Positions 1 through 7,630 of a stretch of DNA of 14,560 bases are shown here, piece after piece; position 1 is the first letter of the stretch; every line of letters starts with the position of its first letter. Location of the stretch: assembly GCA_017861355.1 (NCBI GenBank), contig JAGFXQ010000046.1, positions 1-14,560 of the forward strand. The letters run 5' to 3'. Position numbers and translations under genes: made by a program. The DNA comes from Bacillota bacterium (GTDB taxonomy: Bacteria; Bacillota; Clostridia; Lachnospirales; Lachnospiraceae). The notes under the pieces were generated by a model. It made no database searches. It saw only the letters and a program-made list of their open reading frames with translations, and was not told where the DNA came from.

Positions 1-1347
1 ACAACAGCTAACCGCAACAATCCAATAGACTGCCTGTCTCTTAAAATAAACCATTGGAGATTTCATAAATTGATTTTTATAAAGTACATACGGTTCATAC
101 CACATGTTTGTTAACATTCTTGCAATTGCTGTAGCCAGTAATATTCCAAAGAGACCATACATTTTGCCTAATATTATTGATAACACCAAGTTGATGAAGG
201 CAGTTATCAGGAAAACGTATTTCGTCTGTCGAAACATCCCTGTGGTATCTCGATAGATTGAAACCGAAGTAATCGTACCGGGCATGAAGAAATTAAGAAC
301 AATCACGCTTACGGTGAGAAACCCAAATATAAACTCCTCTCCCACCCAAAGAGTTATAAAATCATTAAATAGTACTAAAAAGCAAACGGAGCAAAAAGTC
401 ATAATCCAAAACACTATAAAATTCAACACATTAAATATTTCATACTTTCTATCCCTATCCTCGGAAGCATTTAAATTTCCGATGCCTGAAGTAACGGAAT
501 CAAATATAATATCTGTGAAACTATAGATGGCAATGATAATCGTCATATAGTTTGAGTAGAAGCCTACATATACTGTTCCGACCAGTATGGATATGATAAA
601 GTTATCCGTATTATTTAACAGTACTCCACCCAGCTTATATAAAAACATTGATTTTACATTTTCAAATATACTTTTTTTCATAGCCGGGTCGAGTTCTCTT
701 GAACCTTGAATATAAGGGTATATTTTCTTCGCTTTATTGGATTGAAACCAATTAACCAGTAGTGTTCTTAGGATAAACACAATCAAATATAGCATGAAGT
801 TTTTAAATACAAGCAAAACAATTATTTGCACAATCGTCTGAAGGATGGAACCTATCAGGGAATAAACGGTTATCAAATAACTTTTTTGATCCGCTGTTAT
901 GATTGTATACTTATATGACATGAAATAAGAGATCACCATGTTTGTCACATAAAGCAAATAGTAAATCGATAAATAAGGTATCTTCCTATTCAGATTTACC
1001 ACAAACGGCAGCAGGGGAAGCATCCCAATTCCTATCGCCGCTACGACAAAGGCAAGTCTGTGATATATTTTTTTATAATAAGTCATCAGCGCTACAACCG
1101 TATCCGTATCGTTTTCTGATAACGGCTTGTACATACTATAGATAATTGCAGTTCCAAATCCCAGATCCGCCAAGGAAAGTACCATTAGGACATTATAAAA
1201 CATTGCATTGATTCCCTGATACTCTATCCCAAGTGAGTTTATGAATATGGTTCGCCCAATCAGCTGCAATATCATAGAAATAACCTGGCTTACAGAGCCT
1301 GCCAATATATTAAGTGTTACATATTGTTTTCTTGTTTTTCTCTCCAA
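1..1347 (-). CDS. Wzx-type polysaccharide flippase, 3' end cut by window edge
   Basis: Integral membrane protein of the polysaccharide transport (PST/MATE-like) family, expected to flip undecaprenyl-linked repeat units to the outer face of the membrane. 449 codons are in the window and the frame is open to the left edge; relatives usually have about 480-510 residues, so a short C-terminal piece is missing. Hydrophobic helices run along the whole translation. Family-like stretches include NILAGSVSQVISMILQLIGRTIF near the N-terminus (positions about 13-35) and the LYKLGGVLLNNTDNFIIS region in the middle, typical of Firmicute EPS flippases. The start is TTG (1347-1345): an AAGGAG lies 8 bases upstream, an in-frame TAA lies two codons before it, and the next in-frame ATG is inside the first helix. 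It is the last visible gene of the operon. Flippase assignment is firm; the substrate is unknown. Confidence 0.9.
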   Translation of the reverse strand, partial: MERKTRKQYVTLNILAGSVSQVISMILQLIGRTIFINSLGIEYQGINAMFYNVLMVLSLADLGFGTAIIYSMYKPLSENDTDTVVALMTYYKKIYHRLAFVVAAIGIGMLPLLPFVVNLNRKIPYLSIYYLLYVTNMVISYFMSYKYTIITADQKSYLITVYSLIGSILQTIVQIIVLLVFKNFMLYLIVFILRTLLVNWFQSNKAKKIYPYIQGSRELDPAMKKSIFENVKSMFLYKLGGVLLNNTDNFIISILVGTVYVGFYSNYMTIIIAIYSFTDIIFDSVTSGIGNLNASEDRDRKYEIFNVLNFIVFWIMTFCSVCFLVLFNDFITLWVGEEFIFGFLTVSVIVLNFFMPGTITSVSIYRDTTGMFRQTKYVFLITAFINLVLSIILGKMYGLFGILLATAIARMLTNMWYEPYVLYKNQFMKSPMVYFKRQAVYWIVAVSCC

Positions 1348-1433
1348 TACTTAAGCTCCTTTTCATTGCTGGTATGACCCAATACCGCGAGGAAATCAGC
1401 CGGATCTTCGAGCCTGTTCTGAATAGTTTCCAT
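1317..1433 (-). CDS. possible 38-aa small protein overlapping the flippase start
   Basis: A 38-codon frame begins at an ATG four bases after the stop of the upstream PP-loop gene and ends inside the flippase gene in another frame. The product would be charged and soluble: it begins METIQNRLEDPADF and ends WREKQENNM, with no membrane segment. There is no clear SD, so translation would have to depend on re-initiation after the upstream stop. The SD of the flippase lies inside it, so its translation could couple the two genes. It fills what would otherwise be a 90-base untranslated gap in a tightly packed operon. It may equally be a chance frame or the remnant of a lost gene. I recognise no family. 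Confidence 0.25.
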   Translation of the reverse strand: METIQNRLEDPADFLAVLGHTSNEKELKYWREKQENNM

Positions 1434-1437
1434 TATT

Positions 1438-2664
1438 TTACCGGATTGTTTTAATCTTTCGTATTAAACGATAGAACATCCTTCTCTGTGTGGATAGCTC
1501 TTTTTTTAAATTCATCTTGTAATACCATCTTAGACCTTTATTCACCTGCTTCATTTTATAATTTTTACGCAATTCATTTTGAATGATTTGATATAGCACC
1601 ATACAAGACGGATGCGAAAAATGGATCTCCCTTCTGAAATCCTTCATCATATCAGCCAAATCTTCGTCTTTATAATCAAAGCCATACTTACGCGGGTCAT
1701 TTTGCCCAGCCAACAAACATAATATCGTTAGATGACACTTCTCACAGTGGCAGCAATTTGAACCACCCTCTGACTCCCAACATACTCTTAACTGCAATGG
1801 TGCATCCGTTCTCTTTACATAGTCACTGATACGGTTCACTTTATCCTGACGACTATACTCAAACCCATCATGAACTACTTGACTACCGCAAAATCGAACA
1901 AAATTATCAATGGACGGATCAGATGCACAGGTTGATCTGTCTTCTTTCGTAAAAGAGGAAGCTATGTAGATTGTCTTTAAATTGTTCTGGTATGCAATTG
2001 GTGCCGCATGACCAATAACCCCGATACCATGCTGAAATCCATACCACCAATTATTTCCAGTTTTTTTAATCACATATTCACTTAGTGCAGCTTCGTCTAA
2101 AAATCTTCGGAAGGAGGTTTTAATGGATACATAATCCAGATTGTTATTAACTGCAACGCCTCCGATATACTGATCCACCATCTTCCAACCTGCTTGATCC
2201 TCAAATGAGATATCTGCTCCCCAAAGCGTGATTAATGCCGGTTTTTCATCAATATGTGAAATCAACGTACTAAAAGCATCTACCCCCCCGCTAAAAAACA
2301 TTGCTGACTTATGTGAAGTCTCCTGACCATTTTCCGTTACTTTCTTAGGTGTAATTCTCCCTTCGAACGATAATTCCGGATACATATTGGCAAATCCCTG
2401 CTTAAATTCATCAATACTTAAAAGGAAGTCTTTATCGATATCCTCTAAGATTACTTCACCGTCAAATATCCAGACCACCGGCAATATATTACAGAGAAAC
2501 GGAATGATTGCTACACTTTGAGGAACTGTATCTAAATCTTTCGAATACTCAGCAAAAAAAGTGTTCGTAGCTTTGAAATACTTCTCCCATTGGCCACTTA
2601 CCGTATATCTGCACTCAAGACGATTCGCGATTACCCTGATATCCTCAATTACAATTCTGTTCAT
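1438..2664 (-). CDS. PP-loop ATPase with QueC-like zinc site, copy 2 (EPS operon, unknown function)
   Basis: 408-residue cytoplasmic protein. An SGGVDAF motif at residues 125-131 matches the PP-loop (SGGxDS) of the ATP-pyrophosphatase/HUP superfamily. C295, C304, C307 and C310 form C-x8-C-x2-C-x2-C, very like the zinc site of QueC/ExsB, which uses ATP to turn a carboxylate into an amide and then a nitrile. Other conserved blocks shared with its neighbour are NWWYG (205-209), QHGIG (211-215) and CASDP (246-250). The N-terminal 120 residues are not recognised. By hand alignment it is about 60% identical to the next gene (2696-3946), without gaps over 400 residues, so the pair arose by duplication. 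SD AAAGGAG lies 9 bases before the ATG. Inference only: it may adenylate and amidate a carboxylated sugar or substituent of the polysaccharide. A tRNA-base role is less likely given the context. The family call is firm, the function is not. Confidence 0.75.
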   Translation of the reverse strand: MNRIVIEDIRVIANRLECRYTVSGQWEKYFKATNTFFAEYSKDLDTVPQSVAIIPFLCNILPVVWIFDGEVILEDIDKDFLLSIDEFKQGFANMYPELSFEGRITPKKVTENGQETSHKSAMFFSGGVDAFSTLISHIDEKPALITLWGADISFEDQAGWKMVDQYIGGVAVNNNLDYVSIKTSFRRFLDEAALSEYVIKKTGNNWWYGFQHGIGVIGHAAPIAYQNNLKTIYIASSFTKEDRSTCASDPSIDNFVRFCGSQVVHDGFEYSRQDKVNRISDYVKRTDAPLQLRVCWESEGGSNCCHCEKCHLTILCLLAGQNDPRKYGFDYKDEDLADMMKDFRREIHFSHPSCMVLYQIIQNELRKNYKMKQVNKGLRWYYKMNLKKELSTQRRMFYRLIRKIKTIR

Positions 2665-2695
2665 CCCTTGTTCTCTCCTTTCTTACTAACGTATT

Positions 2696-3946
2696 TCAAT
2701 GGAATAGAGGCATTACTTTCTTGCAAATATTTCTTCCTTTTCGAATCAAACGATATGGTAATCTTTTCATAAAGGATTGCTCTTTCAATAGATCCGCTCG
2801 ATAGAACCATCTTAAGTTTTGATCCAGTTGATTGACTTTGTAGTTTTTACGCATCATTTTCTGCATGCTTTGATAAACTACAAAATAGGTTTTATCAAGA
2901 AAATGTAATTTCATCTTAAAATCCTTCATCATTCCGGCAAACTCATCATCTGTATAATGAAATCCATAATCACGTGGATCACTTTTTCCGGCGATCAAAC
3001 ATAATATGGTTCGATAACATTTCTCGCAGTGACAACAGTTTGATCCTCCCTCTGACTCCCAGCATACTCTTAATTGTACCTGGGTTTGGGTTCTTTCCGC
3101 GTACTCACTGATGCGATTCGTCTTTTCCGGTCGACTGAATTCATATCCATCATGAATAATTTGACAACCAAAGAATTTAACAAAATTATCAATCGTAGGA
3201 TCGGATGCACAAGTCGTATTATCCTCCTTTGTTAACGAAGAAGCAATGTATACCGTTTTTATTTTATACCGGTATGCGAATGGTGCTATGTGACCTATGA
3301 TACCTATCCCATGCTGATATCCATACCACCAGTTATCCTCTGTTAACTTAAAAACATGGTCACTCAATGCTCCTTCCTCCAGAAATCTACGAAATGCTGT
3401 TTTCATCGGTGCATAATCAATTTTGTTTTGATCTGCTATCCTTCTGATATGCTGATCAACCAGGTTCCACCCCGCTTGATCTTCAAAGGTGATATCAGCT
3501 CCCCATAACGTTACCAGGATTGGCTTTTCCTCTATATGTGAAATCAGTGTATGGTATGCATCTACCCCACCACTGAAAAAAACAGCCGTCTTGTCTAAAT
3601 CCTCCTGTCTATTGTCCATTAATTTCTTAGGAGTAACTCTTCCTTTGAAGGACACACCCGGATACATATTAATATATCCTTGTTTTACATCCTCAAGACA
3701 TTCAAAAAATTCCTTATCGATTTCATCAATCATTACTTCCGCATCAAACATCCATACCAGAGGTAAGATATTACACAGGAAGGGAATGACTGCAATGCTT
3801 TTCGGAACTCCATCAATCTCCTTCTCATATTCTATAAAAAAAGTCCCATTTTCTTTAAAATACCTTTTCCAATCACCAGATACTTTGTAAATGCATTCTA
3901 AACGTCTGTCATCTACCGTTACATCCTCAATTATTATGCTATTCAT
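2696..3946 (-). CDS. PP-loop ATPase with QueC-like zinc site, copy 1 (EPS operon, unknown function)
   Basis: 416-residue paralogue of the gene downstream (1438-2664), separated from it by 31 bases. It has SGGVDAY at 125-131 and the same cysteine set, C295/C304/C307/C310, in the invariant stretch QLRVCWESEGGSNCCHCEKC (291-310). Both copies keep every proposed active-site and metal residue, so neither looks degenerate. They diverge most in the N-terminal region (residues 81-90), around 281-290 and after residue 350, with a basic tail. The start is placed at ATG 3946 because GGAGGT lies 4 bases upstream and the first residues (MNSIIIEDV) align with MNRIVIEDI of the paralogue. A longer frame begins at ATG 3970, sharing TAATG with the stop of the GH16 gene, but it adds eight residues with no counterpart and has no good SD. 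The role is inferred as ATP-dependent modification of a polysaccharide precursor; no substrate can be read from the sequence. Confidence 0.75.
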   Translation of the reverse strand: MNSIIIEDVTVDDRRLECIYKVSGDWKRYFKENGTFFIEYEKEIDGVPKSIAVIPFLCNILPLVWMFDAEVMIDEIDKEFFECLEDVKQGYINMYPGVSFKGRVTPKKLMDNRQEDLDKTAVFFSGGVDAYHTLISHIEEKPILVTLWGADITFEDQAGWNLVDQHIRRIADQNKIDYAPMKTAFRRFLEEGALSDHVFKLTEDNWWYGYQHGIGIIGHIAPFAYRYKIKTVYIASSLTKEDNTTCASDPTIDNFVKFFGCQIIHDGYEFSRPEKTNRISEYAERTQTQVQLRVCWESEGGSNCCHCEKCYRTILCLIAGKSDPRDYGFHYTDDEFAGMMKDFKMKLHFLDKTYFVVYQSMQKMMRKNYKVNQLDQNLRWFYRADLLKEQSFMKRLPYRLIRKGRNICKKVMPLFH

Positions 3947-3950
3947 AGGC

Positions 3951-3956
3951 ACCTCC
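3951..3956 (-). promoter_or_regulatory. ribosome binding site GGAGGT that decides the start of PP-loop copy 1
   Basis: GGAGGT sits 4 bases before ATG 3946. It lies inside the longer frame that begins at 3970, which argues for initiation at 3946. Confidence 0.75.
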
Positions 3957-3969
3957 AATGTAGCCTGCA

Positions 3970-5505
3970 TTACGAATTACTAACCACCCTCATCGTAGCT
4001 GTCAATCCATTGGCCGTAGTGGCTGATATAATACAGGTCCCTGTTTTTTTTATGCGTACATACCCTCCATATACCGTTGCTACACTCGGATCGGAGGATA
4101 TCCAGGTAACTGTTCTATCCTGTGCGGCCATAGGTCGTATTTTGACATTTACCTTTTTAACATTACCGACATTTCCTCTCCATTCATCAAGGTCCAAAGT
4201 AATTGATTCCGGTTCCGTTAAAGGAACGCCTTCTAGTGCAGTTACTCTCACATAATCAACCAAAAGCTCCATCTCTGTGATCGTTGGATCCGGTATTCCA
4301 CCTGCCGCTCCCACCGCCAGATTTAGTAAGATATAAAAGGGGTCTTTTAAACCATCATCGGTTATTGCATATGCATAGTATAAATTATCATCACAATAAA
4401 ACTTAATCGCAGTATCACTTTTTTCAACCGCATAGGTATGAAATTTTGTGATATCAATATCCTGTGATTTGGCAGCAAACTGGCTTAATGCAGTCGCACC
4501 GGACGAGGATTTGATAAATACACCTCCCTGAGCCTTCAAAACCTTACCAAAAGTCTCCATAATATCAATCTCTCTGGCTTCCAGCCAGGTATCCGCCAAG
4601 CCTCTTTGTTCCCTGTAATCAAACTCATAATCGGCACCCAGCATCCAGAACGCCGGAAATGCTCCACTTTCATAGGGCACCTTTATTCTCGCTTCTATTC
4701 TTGCATTCCCAACCTCCAGCCTATTATTCGTATGGATGCTGGCGGAGGTCCATGCTCCATCCTTATCCTTCAACGCTTTTATCACCAGGTACCCATCCCG
4801 CAAGGATACATTATCGACTCTATCCGTATAATTTTGCAGTTCAAGGTTACGGACATGCCCATATTCATAATCCCATTTTCGATGATCTAGAGCTGGTGTA
4901 TTAAAATTATCCTCCCATATGAGATTGGCTGGTTTTTGTGTTACGTTTACGGCGGCAAGCAATATAATTATCTTTTTGTTCGGTGCTGTTATAGTGCAGG
5001 TAATCTTCGCTTGTCCTTTACCCACCGCAGTCACAAACCCATTGGAGGAATTTACATCAATCACGGCTTCCTTTGAGGAAGACCATTTATATTTTGATTG
5101 TTTGATTTTTCTCGCTATATTAATGTCATACTGCTCTCCAACCCTTAATTCCAACTTAGTATTTTTTAATCGCGGACCCGAAGCATCCACTCCTACGACG
5201 ACTTTACAAGTTAGCTTTATATTTACCCCACCGGCACTTGTTATGAAGCAGCTTATCCGTGCTTCACCATCCTTCTTTGCATAAATTTTCCCGTTCTTAC
5301 TGTTTACTGTTACAATATTATTATCAGAGGTTGTCCAATAGTAAGTGAGTCCAAGAATTTTCCCATTAATATTAATGTCATAAGCAGTTGATTGTTCCAT
5401 TTGGATTGTATTCGCTGTAAGAGATAATGAATCGCCATACACATCACCACGAAACATTCCAATTGCACCTATTACTATTAGAAAAACAAAATAGAAACGC
5501 CTCAA
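3970..5505 (-). CDS. secreted GH16 endo-beta-glucanase-like enzyme with Ig-like repeats
   Basis: Exported glycoside hydrolase of family 16, expected to cut a beta-glucan or the locus's own polysaccharide outside the cell. Numbering from the longer GTG start (5514, 514 residues): a signal peptide with hydrophobic core about residues 8-20 ends near residue 27; two Big_2/Ig-like domains lie at about 29-108 and 116-192; the GH16 domain at about 197-427; a third Ig-like domain at about 436-512. The catalytic motif is EIDIME at 315-320, with E315 the expected nucleophile, D317 assisting and E320 the acid/base. W290 (AFWML) and NLAVGAAGG (398-406) are also typical. The probable start is TTG 5505, because GAGGTGG lies 5 bases before it; the GTG at 5514 sits inside that SD. 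A GH16 enzyme within an EPS operon recalls ExoK of succinoglycan synthesis, which shortens the nascent polymer. Family certain; substrate inferred. Confidence 0.9.
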   Translation of the reverse strand: MRRFYFVFLIVIGAIGMFRGDVYGDSLSLTANTIQMEQSTAYDININGKILGLTYYWTTSDNNIVTVNSKNGKIYAKKDGEARISCFITSAGGVNIKLTCKVVVGVDASGPRLKNTKLELRVGEQYDINIARKIKQSKYKWSSSKEAVIDVNSSNGFVTAVGKGQAKITCTITAPNKKIIILLAAVNVTQKPANLIWEDNFNTPALDHRKWDYEYGHVRNLELQNYTDRVDNVSLRDGYLVIKALKDKDGAWTSASIHTNNRLEVGNARIEARIKVPYESGAFPAFWMLGADYEFDYREQRGLADTWLEAREIDIMETFGKVLKAQGGVFIKSSSGATALSQFAAKSQDIDITKFHTYAVEKSDTAIKFYCDDNLYYAYAITDDGLKDPFYILLNLAVGAAGGIPDPTITEMELLVDYVRVTALEGVPLTEPESITLDLDEWRGNVGNVKKVNVKIRPMAAQDRTVTWISSDPSVATVYGGYVRIKKTGTCIISATTANGLTATMRVVSNS

Positions 5506-5510
5506 AAAAT

Positions 5511-5517
5511 CCACCTC
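5511..5517 (-). promoter_or_regulatory. ribosome binding site GAGGTGG for the GH16 gene
   Basis: GAGGTGG is followed by five bases and TTG at 5505. It overlaps the in-frame GTG at 5514-5512, so that GTG is a poor start. This site favours initiation at TTG and shortens the signal peptide's n-region to Met-Arg-Arg. Confidence 0.5.
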
Positions 5518-5541
5518 GTTGATCTCTTTCTTCTAATCGTC

Positions 5542-6711
5542 TTATCGATTAGAATCATACCTAATTCTAAGAATTCCATCCTCTCGTCTATGCATAATCC
5601 ATGTGCCTTGATTAGAATCAGTACTGCGATTGAATTCATCAATAGATAAAAATACTACAAACCAGCCAAGGAATCCATTGATTACCGTTGATGTAAACAT
5701 GATCATAAATATAAATATCATTAACAGTAACGAATATATGTTTTTCTTTGCCACACTAAAATACGCATAGACTAATACGATTAATCCGATAAACGAGGTT
5801 TCTATTAATACTCGCAAGATGTCACAATGCAATATATTAATATAAGCACCTTTATTATCCAAGTAATACTTAATGCTTCCCAACCCGTAATTTGTAATAT
5901 CAGCAGTTACTACTTCCCTTAACTGGTCAAATCTCCCCATTGTAAATTGTCCAAAATCAACCTTGAAGGTTGCCAAGAACCATGTTGCAAATTGGTCTGT
6001 CAATATAGCATAAAGTAGTAGTGGAGAGCTTATAAAGAATACTTTCACGATATTCTCCATATAAACACTTACTTTCATCTTTCGAATGCACCAGCCCAGT
6101 AATAGAACTGAGACTGCAAATACAACATGCAAACGTTTATAGGATAATATGCCGAAAAACAATGCGAGTAAGCATCTCACTTTTTTATTTTTTACATAGT
6201 AATAATAAAATAGCAGGGTATAAATATGGGCCGTTACTGATTCATATGGTGAGAAGGATTCGACAAAGGAAATCTTCTTCATATGCTCCATATCTAAAAT
6301 CCCTGCAAATTTGTAAAAAAATAGAATAATATGCCCAATCAAAAGACTGTCAAAGTAAAATTCTCGATTCCGATTCTCATCAACATTTATGATGATAAAT
6401 ACCATAAGATAGGGTACAATCAAGTAAAACATATCCCACATCAGCAGAAACTTCATGCCATTTATCATGGTATAGATCAATGTGATAATTCCCAAAATGA
6501 CCGGTACTGACATGATATAAAAAAAATCATCGATATTATGTATTGTTTTATTTGCATCACGAATAAGAATTACCGCGCCAACCGCAATTACAAGAAACAT
6601 GAAAATATACTTAAAATCATCATTGATATTATCCCGCATATCTCCGATAATCCAAGCTATCACAAACATCAAATATGAAATTCTTATCCATCTGTAATCG
6701 ATTTTTATCAT
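5542..6711 (-). CDS. Wzy-like polysaccharide polymerase
   Basis: 389-residue multi-pass membrane protein with about ten hydrophobic segments from residue 11 to about 357, followed by a polar C-terminal tail of about 30 residues. It carries a long extracytoplasmic loop (about 240-290) with MGRFDQLREV (258-267) and YGLGS (275-279), then H295xxILRxLIExSFIG before the next helix. This pattern is typical of O-antigen/EPS polymerases, which join flipped repeat units on the outer face of the membrane. Wzy proteins share little sequence, so the call rests on topology, the loop motifs and the position between the transferases and the flippase. Its ATG overlaps the stop of the branching-enzyme gene in ATGA, so the two are probably translationally coupled, with a modest AGGGG SD. 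The linkage formed cannot be read from the sequence. Confidence 0.8.
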   Translation of the reverse strand: MIKIDYRWIRISYLMFVIAWIIGDMRDNINDDFKYIFMFLVIAVGAVILIRDANKTIHNIDDFFYIMSVPVILGIITLIYTMINGMKFLLMWDMFYLIVPYLMVFIIINVDENRNREFYFDSLLIGHIILFFYKFAGILDMEHMKKISFVESFSPYESVTAHIYTLLFYYYYVKNKKVRCLLALFFGILSYKRLHVVFAVSVLLLGWCIRKMKVSVYMENIVKVFFISSPLLLYAILTDQFATWFLATFKVDFGQFTMGRFDQLREVVTADITNYGLGSIKYYLDNKGAYINILHCDILRVLIETSFIGLIVLVYAYFSVAKKNIYSLLLMIFIFMIMFTSTVINGFLGWFVVFLSIDEFNRSTDSNQGTWIMHRREDGILRIRYDSNR

Positions 6712-7616
6712 GTATTCCCCTGCTTCTCTATAATATTTCCGCTTATTAATGTAATAATTTCATCATCAACATTTGGATCAATCTTTCTTGCGTAAAACAT
6801 ATTTGAACTCCTTAATGTATCATAGTCCTCTTTTCGCCAGGTATAGGGCTTCCCTCTGGACCAATCAATCAATCTCATGTTAAGGTTTTCTTCCGGATGA
6901 TTCGGTTTGCTTAGGTTTTCTCGGAATACAGAGTTAATTAGAATTGTCTGCAGAAATATCTCATCTCCGCTTAAGCTGTATCGGAAGGTTCTATATATCC
7001 ATTTCTCCTGCTCTAACACATATATTGCAAAAGCATGGGTAATGCTGAACCAGTTCGCTCCTTTCTGGAACTCAATATCAATCCCATTCAGCCTATTTAT
7101 TTGAAGGAGTTTTTGAAGGGATAATAATATTTTATCTACAACATAGAGCACAAGTAAAAAGATGTTTCTTCGATTTCTTCCAACCACATCCTGAAAGAAA
7201 TAGTAATATTTGATCCGATCCAGATATTCCGGATCAATTTGTTGCTCATCGAACGCAACAAATTCAATTCCCTTGTTATTATCAAAAAATTGATGAATCT
7301 CATTCTGCGTTTTAATCACCAAATCGCTTCCTGATAAAAGATGATAATAATCGTATTCTTCACGGCCTGTCGCTTCTTTTAATAGATCCATTTCACATAA
7401 GATTCCACTATAGGCTGCCCATTTCACATCACGTTGTTTTATATAATAAACTCGGGAAAAACGAATTGTACTTTTCAGCTGATCAAAATCAGTAAAACTT
7501 GCTTTTTTATCTATATGGATGAAGATATCATTCCGTGGATCATCCAGTGATTTCATTAATTTAGTTAAATAATCAAAATTATTATGTGTCATGATCAGAT
7601 ATGCATGTCTTCCCAT
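6708..7616 (-). CDS. core-2/I-branching-type (GT14-like) glycosyltransferase
   Basis: 302-residue cytoplasmic or membrane-associated transferase of the Branch family (PF02485-like), whose members typically add beta-1,6-linked GlcNAc or xylose. Visible motifs are a beta-alpha start HAYLIMTHNN (4-13), HIDKK (34-38), the LLSGSD block (93-98) typical of this family, GANWFSI (186-192), GDEIFLQT (217-224) and a C-terminal RKIDP block (277-281). The start is taken as ATG 7616, since the full anti-SD match GGGAGGTGAT lies at the right distance; the GTG at 7625 overlapping the previous stop lies inside that SD and would add only three residues. It supplies one sugar of the repeat unit, perhaps a side branch. 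Donor and acceptor are unknown. Confidence 0.85.
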   Translation of the reverse strand: MGRHAYLIMTHNNFDYLTKLMKSLDDPRNDIFIHIDKKASFTDFDQLKSTIRFSRVYYIKQRDVKWAAYSGILCEMDLLKEATGREEYDYYHLLSGSDLVIKTQNEIHQFFDNNKGIEFVAFDEQQIDPEYLDRIKYYYFFQDVVGRNRRNIFLLVLYVVDKILLSLQKLLQINRLNGIDIEFQKGANWFSITHAFAIYVLEQEKWIYRTFRYSLSGDEIFLQTILINSVFRENLSKPNHPEENLNMRLIDWSRGKPYTWRKEDYDTLRSSNMFYARKIDPNVDDEIITLISGNIIEKQGNT

Positions 7617-7620
7617 ATAG

Positions 7621-7630
7621 ATCACCTCCC
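7621..7630 (-). promoter_or_regulatory. strong ribosome binding site for the GT14-like gene
   Basis: GGGAGGTGAT overlaps the TGA stop of the upstream GT4 gene. The GGAGG core is 8 bases from ATG 7616. It rules against the GTG at 7625-7623, which is part of the SD itself. Confidence 0.8.

Noticed and set aside
284..1145. Plus-strand open frames at 284-526 and 942-1145
   Set aside because: Both lie antisense inside the flippase gene; composition is unlike a protein and there is no SD.
1438..1480. Frameshift that would join PP-loop copy 2 to the 38-codon frame
   Set aside because: The C-terminus of copy 2 ends at a place similar to its paralogue (YRLIRK plus a short tail), so no extension is needed.
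3947..3970. ATG 3970 as start of PP-loop copy 1 (TAATG overlap)
   Set aside because: It adds eight residues absent from the paralogue and lacks an SD; ATG 3946 has GGAGGT.
3489..5284. Several plus-strand frames of 80-133 codons opposite the PP-loop and GH16 genes
   Set aside because: They mirror well-supported coding genes on the minus strand and have no recognisable domains or start signals.
7617..7625. GTG start at 7625 for the branching enzyme, overlapping the previous stop
   Set aside because: The GTG is part of the SD itself; ATG 7616 is ideally spaced from it.
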